From NCBI GenBank assembly GCA_035764005.1, contig DASTZZ010000021.1, positions 43,388 through 107,387 on the forward strand: 64,000 bases of DNA. The letters run 5' to 3'. Of this stretch, positions 54,189 through 63,866 are shown one piece after another. Position 1 is the stretch's first letter; every line of letters begins with the position of its first letter. The position numbers and the translations under genes are program-made. This DNA comes from Terriglobales bacterium (GTDB lineage Bacteria > Acidobacteriota > Terriglobia > Terriglobales > Acidobacteriaceae). The notes beneath the pieces were generated by a model. The model worked only from the letters and a program-made list of their open reading frames with translations, ran no database searches and was not told where the DNA came from.

Positions 54189-54848
54189 TTATCTGCGTTG
54201 CAGCAATGCCCTTGCGGGCGCGGCCTCGCGTCCAGCGAGTTTGAGCGGCAACACAATCAGCGTGTAATCGCCTTCCGCTACGTTGCGAAGATCTAAGCCT
54301 TCCACGATCAGCACGTTGTTCCCGAGCAGAGTTTTATGCGTGGGTGCTTCTTTCGCTTGAAACTGCTCGGCGGAAAGATAATCCACCCCCACCAGATCGA
54401 TGCCTGCTTCTACGAACTTGCGCGCCGCGTCCGGAGCGATGCCGGTGTAGTCCTTGTGAAACTGGCGATCGTAGAGCCAGTTGTTTGCCGAAGCACGTGT
54501 GCGAAAGAGAACACGCTTAGCGCCGGCGAGATCGTGCTTGCGCAGCTCTGCGGCGTCGATTACATCGACTGCAGGATCCACCGAGATTACGCGCGCAGGT
54601 CCGATCAGTTTCGAAATGGGAACCTGATCGATGGTCGTGCCGTTCTCAACAAAATGAAGAGGAGCATCGACGTGCGTGAGCGTATGCAGCCCCATGTCCA
54701 TGGCGGAGAGATTGTCCTTATCGCCCTTGGCGATCTGCTTCGCCCAGCGGAAGTGGACGGGAGGATCGTCGGCGAAAATCGGGGCAGTTTCAGGACACAC
54801 GGCGGCGGAAATGTCGATCCAATCCATGCTGCTGGCGAGTAGAGACAC
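54189..54848 (-). CDS. Cyclase-family metal-dependent hydrolase (kynurenine formamidase-like)
   Basis: A 219-aa protein of the PF04199 'cyclase' family, which includes KynB and isatin hydrolases. The metal-binding motif HTLTHVDAPLHF matches HxxTHxDxPxHF. FRTRASANNW and the C-terminal HKTLLGNNVLIVEGLDL also fit. No other kynurenine-pathway gene lies nearby, so KynB activity is not claimed. GTG 54848 is supported by GGAGAAGG just upstream; ATG 54827 is an alternative. Single gene between folC (convergent) and trehalase. Confidence 0.85.
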   Translation of the reverse strand: MSLLASSMDWIDISAAVCPETAPIFADDPPVHFRWAKQIAKGDKDNLSAMDMGLHTLTHVDAPLHFVENGTTIDQVPISKLIGPARVISVDPAVDVIDAAELRKHDLAGAKRVLFRTRASANNWLYDRQFHKDYTGIAPDAARKFVEAGIDLVGVDYLSAEQFQAKEAPTHKTLLGNNVLIVEGLDLRNVAEGDYTLIVLPLKLAGREAAPARALLQRR

Positions 54849-54933
54849 GAACCTTCTCCGAACAACTTAGGTAGGAGTTGCGCGATGCGAAGAAGGTTAT
54901 CTATTCACAAAGCTGACACAGCAATCGAAGGAA

Positions 54934-56685
54934 CTACTGCCCCTGAATTGCGCCTTTCGAATCCAGCAGAACCAGCGTGACGCCGTTCGTCCAGCCGAAA
55001 CCGACGACGTTCGTCTTGTATCCGGCTGAAACAGCAGCTTGCGTCGAGCGCGTGATCACGTTGTACTTCTCGCGAATGGTCTGATCGCGCTTGAAGTTGT
55101 CATAAACATCAGAGACAAATTCCTGCGAGATGCGGTCCGCATCCGCATTGAACCCGTAGCGACGCAGCCCTTCGACGGGAAGAAGTTGCAGCGGCGCCCA
55201 GCCATAAGGAAGATCCCACTGCATACCGGTTATGCGATCGCTCATGGCGATGCCGCCCTCATGTTCGAACAAGCTGAGGTTATGCTCAACCGCCTGCGCT
55301 TGTTCCTGAGTCGCTAAACCCGCCCAAAGCGGATAGAAGGCCGTCGCATAGTAATAGCTCGACTGTCGATCGTGAAGGAAGTCATAGTCGAAGAACATCC
55401 CGGCCTGAGCGTTCCAGAAGTATCTATTGATCGCTGCCTTGCGCATCTCCGCGCGCTGCTTCCAGTTCGCAGATTCGTCTGAACGCCCCAGCAGATTCGC
55501 CATTTCTGCGAGGTCTTGTTCTTCTTTATAAAGAAGGCTGTTGAGACAGACCGGCGCAAAGTGGTGCGTCGACCCACTGTATGGACCAAATCGGAACGAG
55601 GGGTCGAATCCCGACTCACGCATGGCGCGATCGCCTTTGTAGTAGTCCTGCGAGAGGCTGATGTGCTGTGCCTCCGCGCAATGCGCTGTCCCAGTTCCCT
55701 TTGGCTGCACTGCGCAGACCTGCAACTGAAACACTGGACCTACCTGTGCGGTGGACATTGCCGGTGAAGCTCCCAGGTAAGCATCGGCAATGCTGCCCAT
55801 CGTAAGCAGGTTGCTGGTTACATCCGAGTAGTACGTCGGGTCGTCTCCCATTTCGGGAACCGGTCCTTCGCCCAAATCGAAATAGCGTGATAGCCCAGTA
55901 TTGCCCGCGAGCTTGGGCTCATGAGTCCAAAGCTGATAGTCGCGCTTTGCGTAGTCGTAAGCGCGCGCCAGCCATTCGCGATCCTGCTTGCGTGCAGTCT
56001 TCTGGGCGTCGTAGTACGACATGATCATCGAGGTCAGAAACGGCGGCTGCGAGCGCGTGAAGTAATAAGTGCGATTGGCGTTCAGAACAGCGCCGTAGTG
56101 CTCAATCTCAAAGAAGAAGTTCTCGATCATGTTGCGCGCCATCGCTAGCTCGCCGTCACGCACCAGCCCGCGAAGGATGAAGTAGCTATCCCAACCGTAC
56201 ATCTCGTTGAAACGACCACCAGGTACAACGTATGGATTGGGCAGGTAGAGCAGACCCGCCTCAACCTCCGAAGCCTTTACGTCGCCTAAATTGTGAATCA
56301 CGCGCGGGAGCTTCGCGACGCGAGTGCCGCATTTCGCTTCGACCTGCTGCACGGCAGCTGGGACTTGAATGTCGGCTGGAACGTAAAGCACTGGTTTCGT
56401 AGTGAGCTTTGTGTCGATCAGAGAAGCGCAGTCGGTTTGGGAGCGCGTGAGTGTCTGCCAGGCAGAGTGGATGTAATTCTTGAGTTCTGCGGCCTGTGCG
56501 GCGGTAAGTGCATGAGACTTGCTGCCTGGTTCGGAATTCTGCTGGGAAAAAGCCGGACTGATCAGGAAAATCGACGAAAGCGTCAGAGCGAAAGCACGCA
56601 AGCAAACGCCAGCAGTAAGGTTGGAAGTCGCGGCTTTCAGACGGCTCAGGTACAAGACACAGGCACTATCATTTTGGAACTTCAT
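54934..56685 (-). CDS. treA: Periplasmic trehalase (GH37)
   Basis: Hydrolyses trehalose to two glucoses in the periplasm. The 583-aa protein has a signal segment (AFALTLSSIFLISPAFSQ, cleavage about residue 48) and the GH37 signatures PGGRFNEMYGWDSYFILRGL (signature 1) and QWDLPYGWAPLQ (signature 2). The catalytic (alpha/alpha)6 barrel carries DFDFLHD-like and SGFDPSFRFG blocks. Full length for bacterial trehalases, with the long N-terminal extension typical of secreted forms. It is co-directional with the glycosidase gene at 56717, 31 bases upstream, so probably in one transcript. Confidence 0.94.
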   Translation of the reverse strand: MKFQNDSACVLYLSRLKAATSNLTAGVCLRAFALTLSSIFLISPAFSQQNSEPGSKSHALTAAQAAELKNYIHSAWQTLTRSQTDCASLIDTKLTTKPVLYVPADIQVPAAVQQVEAKCGTRVAKLPRVIHNLGDVKASEVEAGLLYLPNPYVVPGGRFNEMYGWDSYFILRGLVRDGELAMARNMIENFFFEIEHYGAVLNANRTYYFTRSQPPFLTSMIMSYYDAQKTARKQDREWLARAYDYAKRDYQLWTHEPKLAGNTGLSRYFDLGEGPVPEMGDDPTYYSDVTSNLLTMGSIADAYLGASPAMSTAQVGPVFQLQVCAVQPKGTGTAHCAEAQHISLSQDYYKGDRAMRESGFDPSFRFGPYSGSTHHFAPVCLNSLLYKEEQDLAEMANLLGRSDESANWKQRAEMRKAAINRYFWNAQAGMFFDYDFLHDRQSSYYYATAFYPLWAGLATQEQAQAVEHNLSLFEHEGGIAMSDRITGMQWDLPYGWAPLQLLPVEGLRRYGFNADADRISQEFVSDVYDNFKRDQTIREKYNVITRSTQAAVSAGYKTNVVGFGWTNGVTLVLLDSKGAIQGQ

Positions 56686-56716
56686 TCAGACATTCACGCT
56701 CGCAAAGAAAATAAAT

Positions 56717-59305
56717 TCAAAAACGAATCGAGATTTCACGTTCGACGTACTCTTCTGCTCCGCTCGAAGATGGAATTTCAATCTCGATGATCTGCTCGCC
56801 ATTGACCGCCGACTTCAGATCGCCACCGGCGACAGATTGCATTTTCGCGCCGTAAGCTCGCAGCCCGTACGTACGGCCGGATAATCCGGCAACTCTAAGT
56901 GCCAACTGGCGCCGGTCTGGACTCCATTGCTCATGCGAGATCTTGAGATTGCTGCTTGCGGCCCCAAGTTCCGGCAGATCCGCATCGGCAACCAGGCCAA
57001 AGTCGTCTGCAACTTGGAAGCTGACCTCTCCCGTCGAATCGACTTTAACGGCAACGTGCTGGTCGTTCTCATTCTGATCAATTTTGTACCCAAGCTTCCG
57101 GCCATTTAGCGTCGCTCCAAGAACTCGCGCGTGTTTGCTTATGGCGGGAGAGAAGGTGAAAGTGCAGCCTGAGCCTGTGCCAGTCACGTTGAAGCTGATC
57201 GTGCGATCACTGCGATGGAAAGATATGTCATATTTGCTGCCGCATGCGCTGAGACCATGAATAGCAAAGTCATTCCAATTGGCAGGAAGATGCGGAGCGA
57301 GCGCCACGCTCTTGTTCTCTTCATCCACTGATAGGCCAAGCATTCCTCGAATTGCCGGGCTGAGCACCATCGCCGATGACCATATCTGGTGCGGCGACGC
57401 TGTTCCAAGTCCTTCGTAGTAAGCACCAGAGAGGACCTCGGTGACATGTCCGAGCGAACCATCGAGCGCGAGCATGGAATTCGCCCGCAGATTCGCGTAT
57501 GCCTCGAGTGGGCGGTGGTTGCGGTATTCCGCTACCGAGGCCCAGCCAGTGAACAATGGCCATACCGAGCCGTAGTGATATCCGGTGGGTCCGTACAAGG
57601 AATTCCGCTCGGAGATAATGCGCATGCCCCAATCCGCGGCCTCATCCCAATTGGCGAGATGGTCGATCGTCGCGTTCGCCTTCTCAGGATCGAAGACATC
57701 GAACCACATGGGAGCCGTGCTTAAAACTGTCGGTGTGCGAACCTGGCTGTTCTCCCGATCGAGCGCGAAGACCAGCGTGTGATCGGAAGGGTCCCAGAAC
57801 GAATCGTTAATCTTCTTTCTTTGCGCATCGTATTCCTGCTGCAACGTTGCCGCCTCGGTCTGCTTGCTTGTCAAACGCGCCAGAGAAACTACCGCGTCGA
57901 GTGCAGCAGTCGCAAGCCCGCTCTGATACGACTCAGTTTCGACCGGCAACAGCGGGCCGCCTTCTACCCAGCCGTGTCCAATGCCGAAGTTGCGCGGCAG
58001 CCCATTTGCATCATAGGTGGACTTCAGGAACTGATAAGCGCGCCAGACATTGTCCCAATGCGAAGTAGCGAAGGCCATATCGCCAGAGGTCCGGACGTAG
58101 TCGTTCATCGCGATTAGGAACAGCGGCGTTGCGTCGGCAGAGGCGTAGGCGTACGGAAACCCTGTCCACCAGTTGACGAGACTGGCAGTCTGCGAGATCT
58201 CGTGTTCGATTTTGCCGTCCTGGCGCTGGTATTTAGCAATGAAATCGAGCGCGGTCCGCGTAGTCTCGAAATCGCCGATGGAATCGAGCGCAAGATCGGT
58301 CCAGAGCGAATCCCGCCCGAAAAACCAGGCAAAGCCGGGACGCGCAGTTTCGCCAGACGAACGATATCCCGCAACCAGTCCGGTTCCCAAATAGGGATTG
58401 GCGACGAGTCCCTGAATTGTACTGATGCGCGCCCAATCGTAAGCTGCCTGAAGTTGCGCATCGGGGAGTTCGAGCGACAGTGTTCGAGAGAGATAGTCTT
58501 CGTAGTACTTGTGAGCGGAAGCAAAAAACTGTTCGGGATTCGTTCCGAGCCGCTGATATTGTTTGCGCGCGTCGTCGGGCCCGCTGGTTGACCCAGCGAT
58601 AAAGATGTAAGCGACAGAATGGCCTTTCTGCGCGCCAGCAAGCCGGAACGTGCTGCGCGTGGTCGCATAGCTGTTCGAAAAGAACTCAGGATCGGCAGAG
58701 ACTGCGCTCGGCGATCCAACCACGGCGGCAAACTTACGGCCTTCCTCGCCGAATTCGAATGCGCGCATCGAGGCAATCCAACTCATGTAGGTGCCGCCCA
58801 GTCCTGCAGGCCACATGAGCTGAAAATCGCGCGTGAACGATGCTTCGATCTGCAGCGGCTCCCAGGTATCGATCTCGAAGCGCACGATCGCGCCGTTCTC
58901 ATCCGGCGGCGCCAGCCAGCTTTCATTCACGGTGAATGAATCAGAAGCGAACGTGAGCGTTGGACCTTCGGGATGCATTACCAGTCTTCGCACTAAAGAC
59001 GATGCGGGAATGCTGCGATCACCGAGGACAAACGTAACCTCGAAATCGCGAAAGATCTTAATCGGATATACCCAGGCCTCGAACCGCCCGCTTTCGTTTC
59101 CGAGCAAGCCGGAGTGCTTCCCAACGGCATCGAGGAACTCCCAAGGCCGCACGGGACGTGAGAGCTCATGCGCTCCGATCTCGACGCGAGGAACCTCGGA
59201 ATACGCTGCAAGTACAAAACACCAACAGCAAAACACGACACGGATTGCACGGATGCTACGGATTCCACGGATCGAGCAGGTGCCTGGCAGGAGTGTTTTG
59301 AACAT
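56717..59305 (-). CDS. Secreted six-hairpin glycosidase, amylo-alpha-1,6-glucosidase-like
   Basis: An 862-aa protein. An N-terminal beta-sandwich (about 40-260, FRDFEVTFVLGDRSIPASSL) precedes an (alpha/alpha)6 barrel with GFAWFFGRDSLWTDLALDSI, YQRQDGKIEHEISQTASLVN and GPTGYHYGSVWPLFTGWASV. The barrel resembles glycogen-debranching/GH63-like enzymes acting on alpha-glucans. A C-terminal beta domain follows. The signal-peptide region (residues 10-35, RGIRSIRAIRVVFCCWCFVL) is encoded by the left half of repeat R3 (59229-59359), so its N-terminus appears to have been supplied by a repeat. Likely co-transcribed with trehalase. Substrate uncertain. Confidence 0.82.
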   Translation of the reverse strand: MFKTLLPGTCSIRGIRSIRAIRVVFCCWCFVLAAYSEVPRVEIGAHELSRPVRPWEFLDAVGKHSGLLGNESGRFEAWVYPIKIFRDFEVTFVLGDRSIPASSLVRRLVMHPEGPTLTFASDSFTVNESWLAPPDENGAIVRFEIDTWEPLQIEASFTRDFQLMWPAGLGGTYMSWIASMRAFEFGEEGRKFAAVVGSPSAVSADPEFFSNSYATTRSTFRLAGAQKGHSVAYIFIAGSTSGPDDARKQYQRLGTNPEQFFASAHKYYEDYLSRTLSLELPDAQLQAAYDWARISTIQGLVANPYLGTGLVAGYRSSGETARPGFAWFFGRDSLWTDLALDSIGDFETTRTALDFIAKYQRQDGKIEHEISQTASLVNWWTGFPYAYASADATPLFLIAMNDYVRTSGDMAFATSHWDNVWRAYQFLKSTYDANGLPRNFGIGHGWVEGGPLLPVETESYQSGLATAALDAVVSLARLTSKQTEAATLQQEYDAQRKKINDSFWDPSDHTLVFALDRENSQVRTPTVLSTAPMWFDVFDPEKANATIDHLANWDEAADWGMRIISERNSLYGPTGYHYGSVWPLFTGWASVAEYRNHRPLEAYANLRANSMLALDGSLGHVTEVLSGAYYEGLGTASPHQIWSSAMVLSPAIRGMLGLSVDEENKSVALAPHLPANWNDFAIHGLSACGSKYDISFHRSDRTISFNVTGTGSGCTFTFSPAISKHARVLGATLNGRKLGYKIDQNENDQHVAVKVDSTGEVSFQVADDFGLVADADLPELGAASSNLKISHEQWSPDRRQLALRVAGLSGRTYGLRAYGAKMQSVAGGDLKSAVNGEQIIEIEIPSSSGAEEYVEREISIRF

Positions 59306-59359
59306 TTATCGCTTTATCCGTCTGATCCGTAAAATCCGTGCAATCCGTGTCGTGTTTTG
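59229..59359. repeat. Inverted repeat related to family R3, overlapping a gene start
   Basis: Arms CAAAACACGACACGGATTGC + ACGGAT and ATCCGTGCAATCCGTG + TCGTGTTTTG are near-perfect inversions, with further CGGAT words (ACGGATTCCACGGAT / ATCCGTCTGATCCGT) inside. The arm CAATCCGTGTCGTGTTTTG differs from the R3 copies near 47960 and 48160 by one base. The glycosidase start codon (59305) lies inside. Confidence 0.85.
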
Positions 59360-59441
59360 CCTGTGCGGGTTCTTTTTCCCGCGCCGTGTGCTTAAATGTT
59401 TTGAAAAGCGGCAGAAATCCTAACACGTCCAAAGGCTTCCC

Positions 59442-61250
59442 TTGCAGTTTGACCGTCGTAACTTTCTGAAGTCCATCAGCCGCACCGCGCTGGTCTTAAG
59501 CATTGATCAGATCTTCGGATTCGCGGGCCTCGGATCAAGAAGTTGGGCTTCTGAAATGCAGACGGCAAACTCCCCTTCGAAGGAGGAATCTGCTCCGCTA
59601 GGCGTCAGCTTTGTCAATGTCGCGCGCTCGGCCGGACTGAATGCCAAAACGATCTACGGCGGCGTCAAGAAAAACAAGTACCTGTTGGAGACGACTGGCT
59701 GCGGCGTTGCCTTTTACGACTACGACAACGACGGCTGGCTCGATATCTTCCTGGTCAACGGATGGCGCCTCGAAGGATTCCCGAAAGGGGAGGAGCCGAC
59801 GTGCCATCTGTTCAAGAACAATCGTGATGGCACCTTTACCGATGTCACAGCCAAGGCAGGTTTGGCTCGATCTGGCTGGGGACAGGGCGTCTGCATCGGC
59901 GACTACGACAATGACGGCTACGAAGACCTCTTCATCAGCTACTACGGCCAGAATGCGCTCTATCACAACAACGGGAACGGCACATTCACCGATGTGACCG
60001 CAAAGGCAGGACTAACGCAGAAGGCGACGCGCTGGAATACCGGCTGCGCATTCGTCGATTACGATCGCGACGGCCATCTGGATCTGTTCGTAGCCAACTA
60101 CATCGATCTCGACTTGAAGACGGCTCCAGTTCCCGAATCGGGACCTTGCCTGTACAAAGGCATCATGGTCGCCTGCGGTCCTCCCGGCCTGAATGGGGGC
60201 AAGGACATCCTCTATCACAATAACGGCGACGGCACCTTCACCGATGTCTCCGAGCAGGCGGGAGTCACGAAAACCGCGAGCACCTACGGCCTCGGAGTGC
60301 TCACCGCCGACTTCGACGAAGACGGCTGGCCCGATATCTACGTCGCAGATGATTCCACGGCCAGCGCGCTGTTCCACAATTTGAAGAACGGCAGATTTGA
60401 AGACATCGCCATTGCCGCAGGCGCGGCCCTAAGTCCAGACGGCAAGCCCCAGGCCGGGATGGGCGTTGCCGCAGGCGACTACGACCACGATGGACATCTC
60501 GACATCGTAAAAACCAACTTTGCCGGCGACACGCACTCGCTGTATCGCAATCTCGGCAACGACAACTTCGATGACATGACGTTCCAGTCCGGACTCGGCC
60601 TGAATACGCGCTATCTTGGCTGGGGCTGTGGCTTCTTCGACATGGACAACGACGGTTGGCTCGACATCCTCATCTGCAACGGCCACGTCTATCCCGAAGT
60701 GGAACAGTTGCGCACCGAAGCTGCTTACGCACAAAAAAAGTTTCTTTATCGCAACCTGCACAACGGCCGCTTCGAAGATGTTTCCGCAGAAGGCGGTCCA
60801 GGCATCAACACGCCCGCTCCTGGACGCGGCTGCGCGTTTGGCGATTTCGATAATGACGGCGACATTGATGTTGTCGTTAATTGTGTGAATGACATCCCGC
60901 AGCTTCTCCGCTGCGATTCGACCACCGGAAATCACTGGATCAAAGTGCGGACGATTGGGACCAAATCAAACCGTAGCGGCATCGGCGCGAGAATCAAATG
61001 CGTCGCCCGCATTCCAGGAGTCGAGAAGCCTCTCGAGCAGGTAGATGAAGTACGCAGCGGCGGCAGTTATTTTTCCCAGAACGATCTGAGAATTCATTTT
61101 GGGCTCAACAAAGCGACCAAAGTTGATCTCATCGAAATACGCTGGCCGAGCGGGCATGTTGATCAGTTGAAGGAGCTTGAAGTCGATCGTGTGATCTACG
61201 TAAAAGAAGCCGGCGGTATCGTCAAGACGGATGTCTTCCGCAAACCCTGA
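59442..61250 (+). CDS. CRTAC1-type FG-GAP/ASPIC-UnbV protein with Tat-like signal
   Basis: A 602-aa protein from TTG 59442. The N-terminus DRRNFLKSISRTALVLSI has a twin-arginine motif, so it is probably exported folded, unlike its Sec-type paralogue at 34439. Seven DxDxDG calcium loops mark the propeller (DYDNDGWLD, DYDNDGYED, DYDRDGHLD, DFDEDGWPD, DYDHDGHLD, DMDNDGWLD, DFDNDGDID). A C-terminal ASPIC/UnbV domain follows (GARIKCVARIPGVEKPLEQV, IEIRWPSGHVDQLKEL). Function unknown. Followed by waaA after 81 bases, same strand. Confidence 0.9.
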   Translation: MQFDRRNFLKSISRTALVLSIDQIFGFAGLGSRSWASEMQTANSPSKEESAPLGVSFVNVARSAGLNAKTIYGGVKKNKYLLETTGCGVAFYDYDNDGWLDIFLVNGWRLEGFPKGEEPTCHLFKNNRDGTFTDVTAKAGLARSGWGQGVCIGDYDNDGYEDLFISYYGQNALYHNNGNGTFTDVTAKAGLTQKATRWNTGCAFVDYDRDGHLDLFVANYIDLDLKTAPVPESGPCLYKGIMVACGPPGLNGGKDILYHNNGDGTFTDVSEQAGVTKTASTYGLGVLTADFDEDGWPDIYVADDSTASALFHNLKNGRFEDIAIAAGAALSPDGKPQAGMGVAAGDYDHDGHLDIVKTNFAGDTHSLYRNLGNDNFDDMTFQSGLGLNTRYLGWGCGFFDMDNDGWLDILICNGHVYPEVEQLRTEAAYAQKKFLYRNLHNGRFEDVSAEGGPGINTPAPGRGCAFGDFDNDGDIDVVVNCVNDIPQLLRCDSTTGNHWIKVRTIGTKSNRSGIGARIKCVARIPGVEKPLEQVDEVRSGGSYFSQNDLRIHFGLNKATKVDLIEIRWPSGHVDQLKELEVDRVIYVKEAGGIVKTDVFRKP

Positions 61251-61331
61251 GCACATACCGGGCTACAGTCCTCCTTTATTTTGTTCGTCTCTGCTGACTC
61301 GCTCAACACTTAGAATCGAAGCGAACGCTCA

Positions 61332-62642
61332 ATGTACCTGCTCTATTCCATTCTTTACGCAATCGCTTTAGTGATCAGCTCGCCGTACTGGCTGGTGCGA
61401 ATGCTGCAGGAAGGAAAATATCGAGCAGGCCTGAAGGAGCGACTAGGTTCGGTTCCTGCCCGGCTGAAGCGTGCGGCTACGGCTCAGCAGTCAATCTGGA
61501 TTCACGCTGTTTCCGTCGGCGAAGTGCTGGCGATCAGCGGACTCGTAAATGCTCTGCGAAAGCAATTCCCGGAACGAGATATTTACGTTTCCACGACCAC
61601 TCTGACGGGCCAGACGCTCGCGCGAGAAAAGTTCGGTTCTGAACGGGTCTTCTACCTCCCGCTCGACCTTCCCTTTGCGATCAATCCGTTCTTAGCTGCC
61701 GTTCAGCCCGCGATGCTGGTGCTCGCGGAAACGGAGTTCTGGCCCAATGTGCTGCACATCGCGAAAGGAAGCGGTTGCCAGATTGTGGTCGTGAATGCGC
61801 GCATCTCCGACCGGTCGCTTCCCGGATATAAACGATTTCGTTTTCTGCTGCGACGAGTGCTTAACGATATCGACCTCTTCCTCGCGCAGGCGGAAGTTGA
61901 TCATGAGCGCCTTATTGCAATTGGGGCAGATGCCGAGCACGTGCGCGTGGCGGGAAATTTGAAGTTTGATGTGAAGGTTCCTGCTGAGTCGCCGCTTTCG
62001 CAACAGCTTCGCCGCGTTCTTCAGCCTAACCAACGGACTCTCGTCTTCGGCAGCACCGTCGAGGCAGAAGAGGAGCTGCTGATCCTCTGTTTCAAATCGG
62101 TACTCAGAGACTATCCCAGAGCGCTCATAACCCTCGCGCCGCGGCATCCTGAGCGCTTCGATGCTGTGGCCGAACTTCTGCGCAGTGCGGGCGTAAGCTT
62201 TTGGCGCCGCTCAACCTGGAGTGGAACTGCGCTTGGCGGTGGCGTTCTCCTACTCGACACAATCGGCGAGTTGGCGTCGGTGTACTCGGTCGCGGAGATT
62301 ACCTTCGTTGGCGGATCGCTCGTTGCTCGCGGCGGGCACAACATTCTCGAACCAGCACAGTTCGCCAAGCCAATTCTCGTCGGCCCTTATTACGAGAACT
62401 TTCGGGAGATCGTGCGGACCTTTCTCGCCAGCAATGCCGTGCTCGTAGTGAACACGGAACAGCTCAGTGCGACCGTGCTTCGTCTGCTGCAGCAGCCGCA
62501 TGAAGCTACCCAGCTTGGCTCGCGAGCCTTTCACGTGGTGGAAGGTGGGCGCGGGAGCACACAGCGTACTCTGGCCGCCATCGTCGAGTTGCTGGATCGT
62601 CAAAGCACCGCAGTTACGAACTTGGGTGCATCGCAGCAATGA
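61332..62642 (+). CDS. waaA: 3-deoxy-D-manno-octulosonic acid (Kdo) transferase
   Basis: WaaA adds Kdo from CMP-Kdo to lipid IVA at the inner membrane. The 436-aa GT30 protein has an N-terminal membrane helix (LYSILYAIALVISSPYWLV), SIWIHAVSVGEVLAISGLVN, the catalytic Glu region VLAETEFWPNVLH, and the CMP-binding C-terminal block EITFVGGSLVARGGHNILEP. Length is normal. Its stop overlaps the lpxK start (ATGA), so the two lipid A genes are translationally coupled. Confidence 0.95.
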   Translation: MYLLYSILYAIALVISSPYWLVRMLQEGKYRAGLKERLGSVPARLKRAATAQQSIWIHAVSVGEVLAISGLVNALRKQFPERDIYVSTTTLTGQTLAREKFGSERVFYLPLDLPFAINPFLAAVQPAMLVLAETEFWPNVLHIAKGSGCQIVVVNARISDRSLPGYKRFRFLLRRVLNDIDLFLAQAEVDHERLIAIGADAEHVRVAGNLKFDVKVPAESPLSQQLRRVLQPNQRTLVFGSTVEAEEELLILCFKSVLRDYPRALITLAPRHPERFDAVAELLRSAGVSFWRRSTWSGTALGGGVLLLDTIGELASVYSVAEITFVGGSLVARGGHNILEPAQFAKPILVGPYYENFREIVRTFLASNAVLVVNTEQLSATVLRLLQQPHEATQLGSRAFHVVEGGRGSTQRTLAAIVELLDRQSTAVTNLGASQQ

Positions 62643-63589
62643 TCGGCGCTTCCTTGTATCGCTCTGTCGTCGCAGTGCGCAACTACTGCTTCGATCATGA
62701 GATCCTGCGCGCGCGCCGCCTGTCATGGCCCGTGATCAGCGTGGGAAACATTTCCGTTGGCGGCTCCGGTAAAACACCGTTTGTCATCATGCTCGGCGAG
62801 TTGCTGAGACAGCGCGGAATTGAGGTCGATGTGCTCTCGCGAGGCTATCGTCGTGCTACGACCGGAGTACTGCGCGTCGATCCCGGCGGCACTCCCGAGC
62901 AATTCGGCGACGAACCTTTGCTTATCGCGCGTAAGCTTGGCTGCCCTGTTTTTGTCGGTGAGGATCGTTTCGATGCGGGACTCGAAGCGGAGGAAACCAT
63001 CAAAGACTCGAAAGCAAATCGAGTCCACCTGCTCGATGACGGTTTCCAGCACCGCCAACTCCATCGCGACTTGGACATTGTGCTGCTGAATCAGGAAGAT
63101 CTCTCGGACAAGCTCTTGCCCGCAGGGCGCCTTCGCGAGCCTCTGTCAGCATTGCAACGAGCAGATGTTGTTGTGGTGGACCAAGACTTTCCCCGCGATC
63201 AACTACCCCGAGGCGACTTCCAGGTCTGGACAATCGAGCGTAATCTCTTTGTTCCCAAATCGGCTCGTCCGGTAATCGCGTTCTGCGGGATCGCGCGTCC
63301 GCAGAGATTCTTCTCCGCGCTGCGGAAGCATGGGTTGGACGTTCGGGAGGAGATCGTCTTCCGCGATCATCACCGTTATACGCCTGACGATGTTGCGCGG
63401 TTAACTACCGCTCGGGCGCGGCATCCCGGTTCACAACTCATCACGACCGAGAAAGATGCTGTGAATCTCGGCGCGCATGCCGCAGAGTTGAACTCTGTCG
63501 TTGGGCCTCTTGAAACTCGGTTGAAACAAGCAGACGAAGCGGTCGCTTTAATGCTGACCACAATCTCCGAGCGGCGAACAAGCGTCTGA
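62639..63589 (+). CDS. lpxK: Tetraacyldisaccharide 4'-kinase
   Basis: LpxK phosphorylates the 4' position of the lipid A disaccharide. The 316-aa protein has the P-loop VGNISVGGSGKTPFVIMLGE, LSRGYRRATTGV, the Asp-rich block VHLLDDGFQHRQLHRDLDIV, and LLPAGRLREPLSALQRADVV. ATG 62639 overlaps the waaA stop. Normally LpxK acts before WaaA, so the gene order does not follow the pathway order. Complete gene. Confidence 0.95.
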   Translation: MIGASLYRSVVAVRNYCFDHEILRARRLSWPVISVGNISVGGSGKTPFVIMLGELLRQRGIEVDVLSRGYRRATTGVLRVDPGGTPEQFGDEPLLIARKLGCPVFVGEDRFDAGLEAEETIKDSKANRVHLLDDGFQHRQLHRDLDIVLLNQEDLSDKLLPAGRLREPLSALQRADVVVVDQDFPRDQLPRGDFQVWTIERNLFVPKSARPVIAFCGIARPQRFFSALRKHGLDVREEIVFRDHHRYTPDDVARLTTARARHPGSQLITTEKDAVNLGAHAAELNSVVGPLETRLKQADEAVALMLTTISERRTSV

Positions 63590-63866
63590 GACTTCTTATG
63601 TTTCTGGCGGACTTAGAGCGATTTTCACAGTTGCTATGTCCGACGCGGAATTATGAATTCCCCATAACGCGCGCCTGGAAACACCGAAGACGCTGAGACT
63701 TCCTGTCCTGGTCTTCGACGAATAACGCAGTTCTAAATCGGGAACGTACGTCAGCCGGGCACTCAGGTATCGGAAAAAAATTCCGAACAGACTGTTGCCG
63801 ATTTCGCTTGACTTTCGCCCTATTTCGTCATAGCACAGAGTCGTGGATGTAATTGGAGACTTGGAG

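Noticed and set aside
54189..54848. Calling the cyclase-family gene kynB
   Set aside because: The motif fits the whole family and no other tryptophan/kynurenine gene is in the window, so only the family is claimed.
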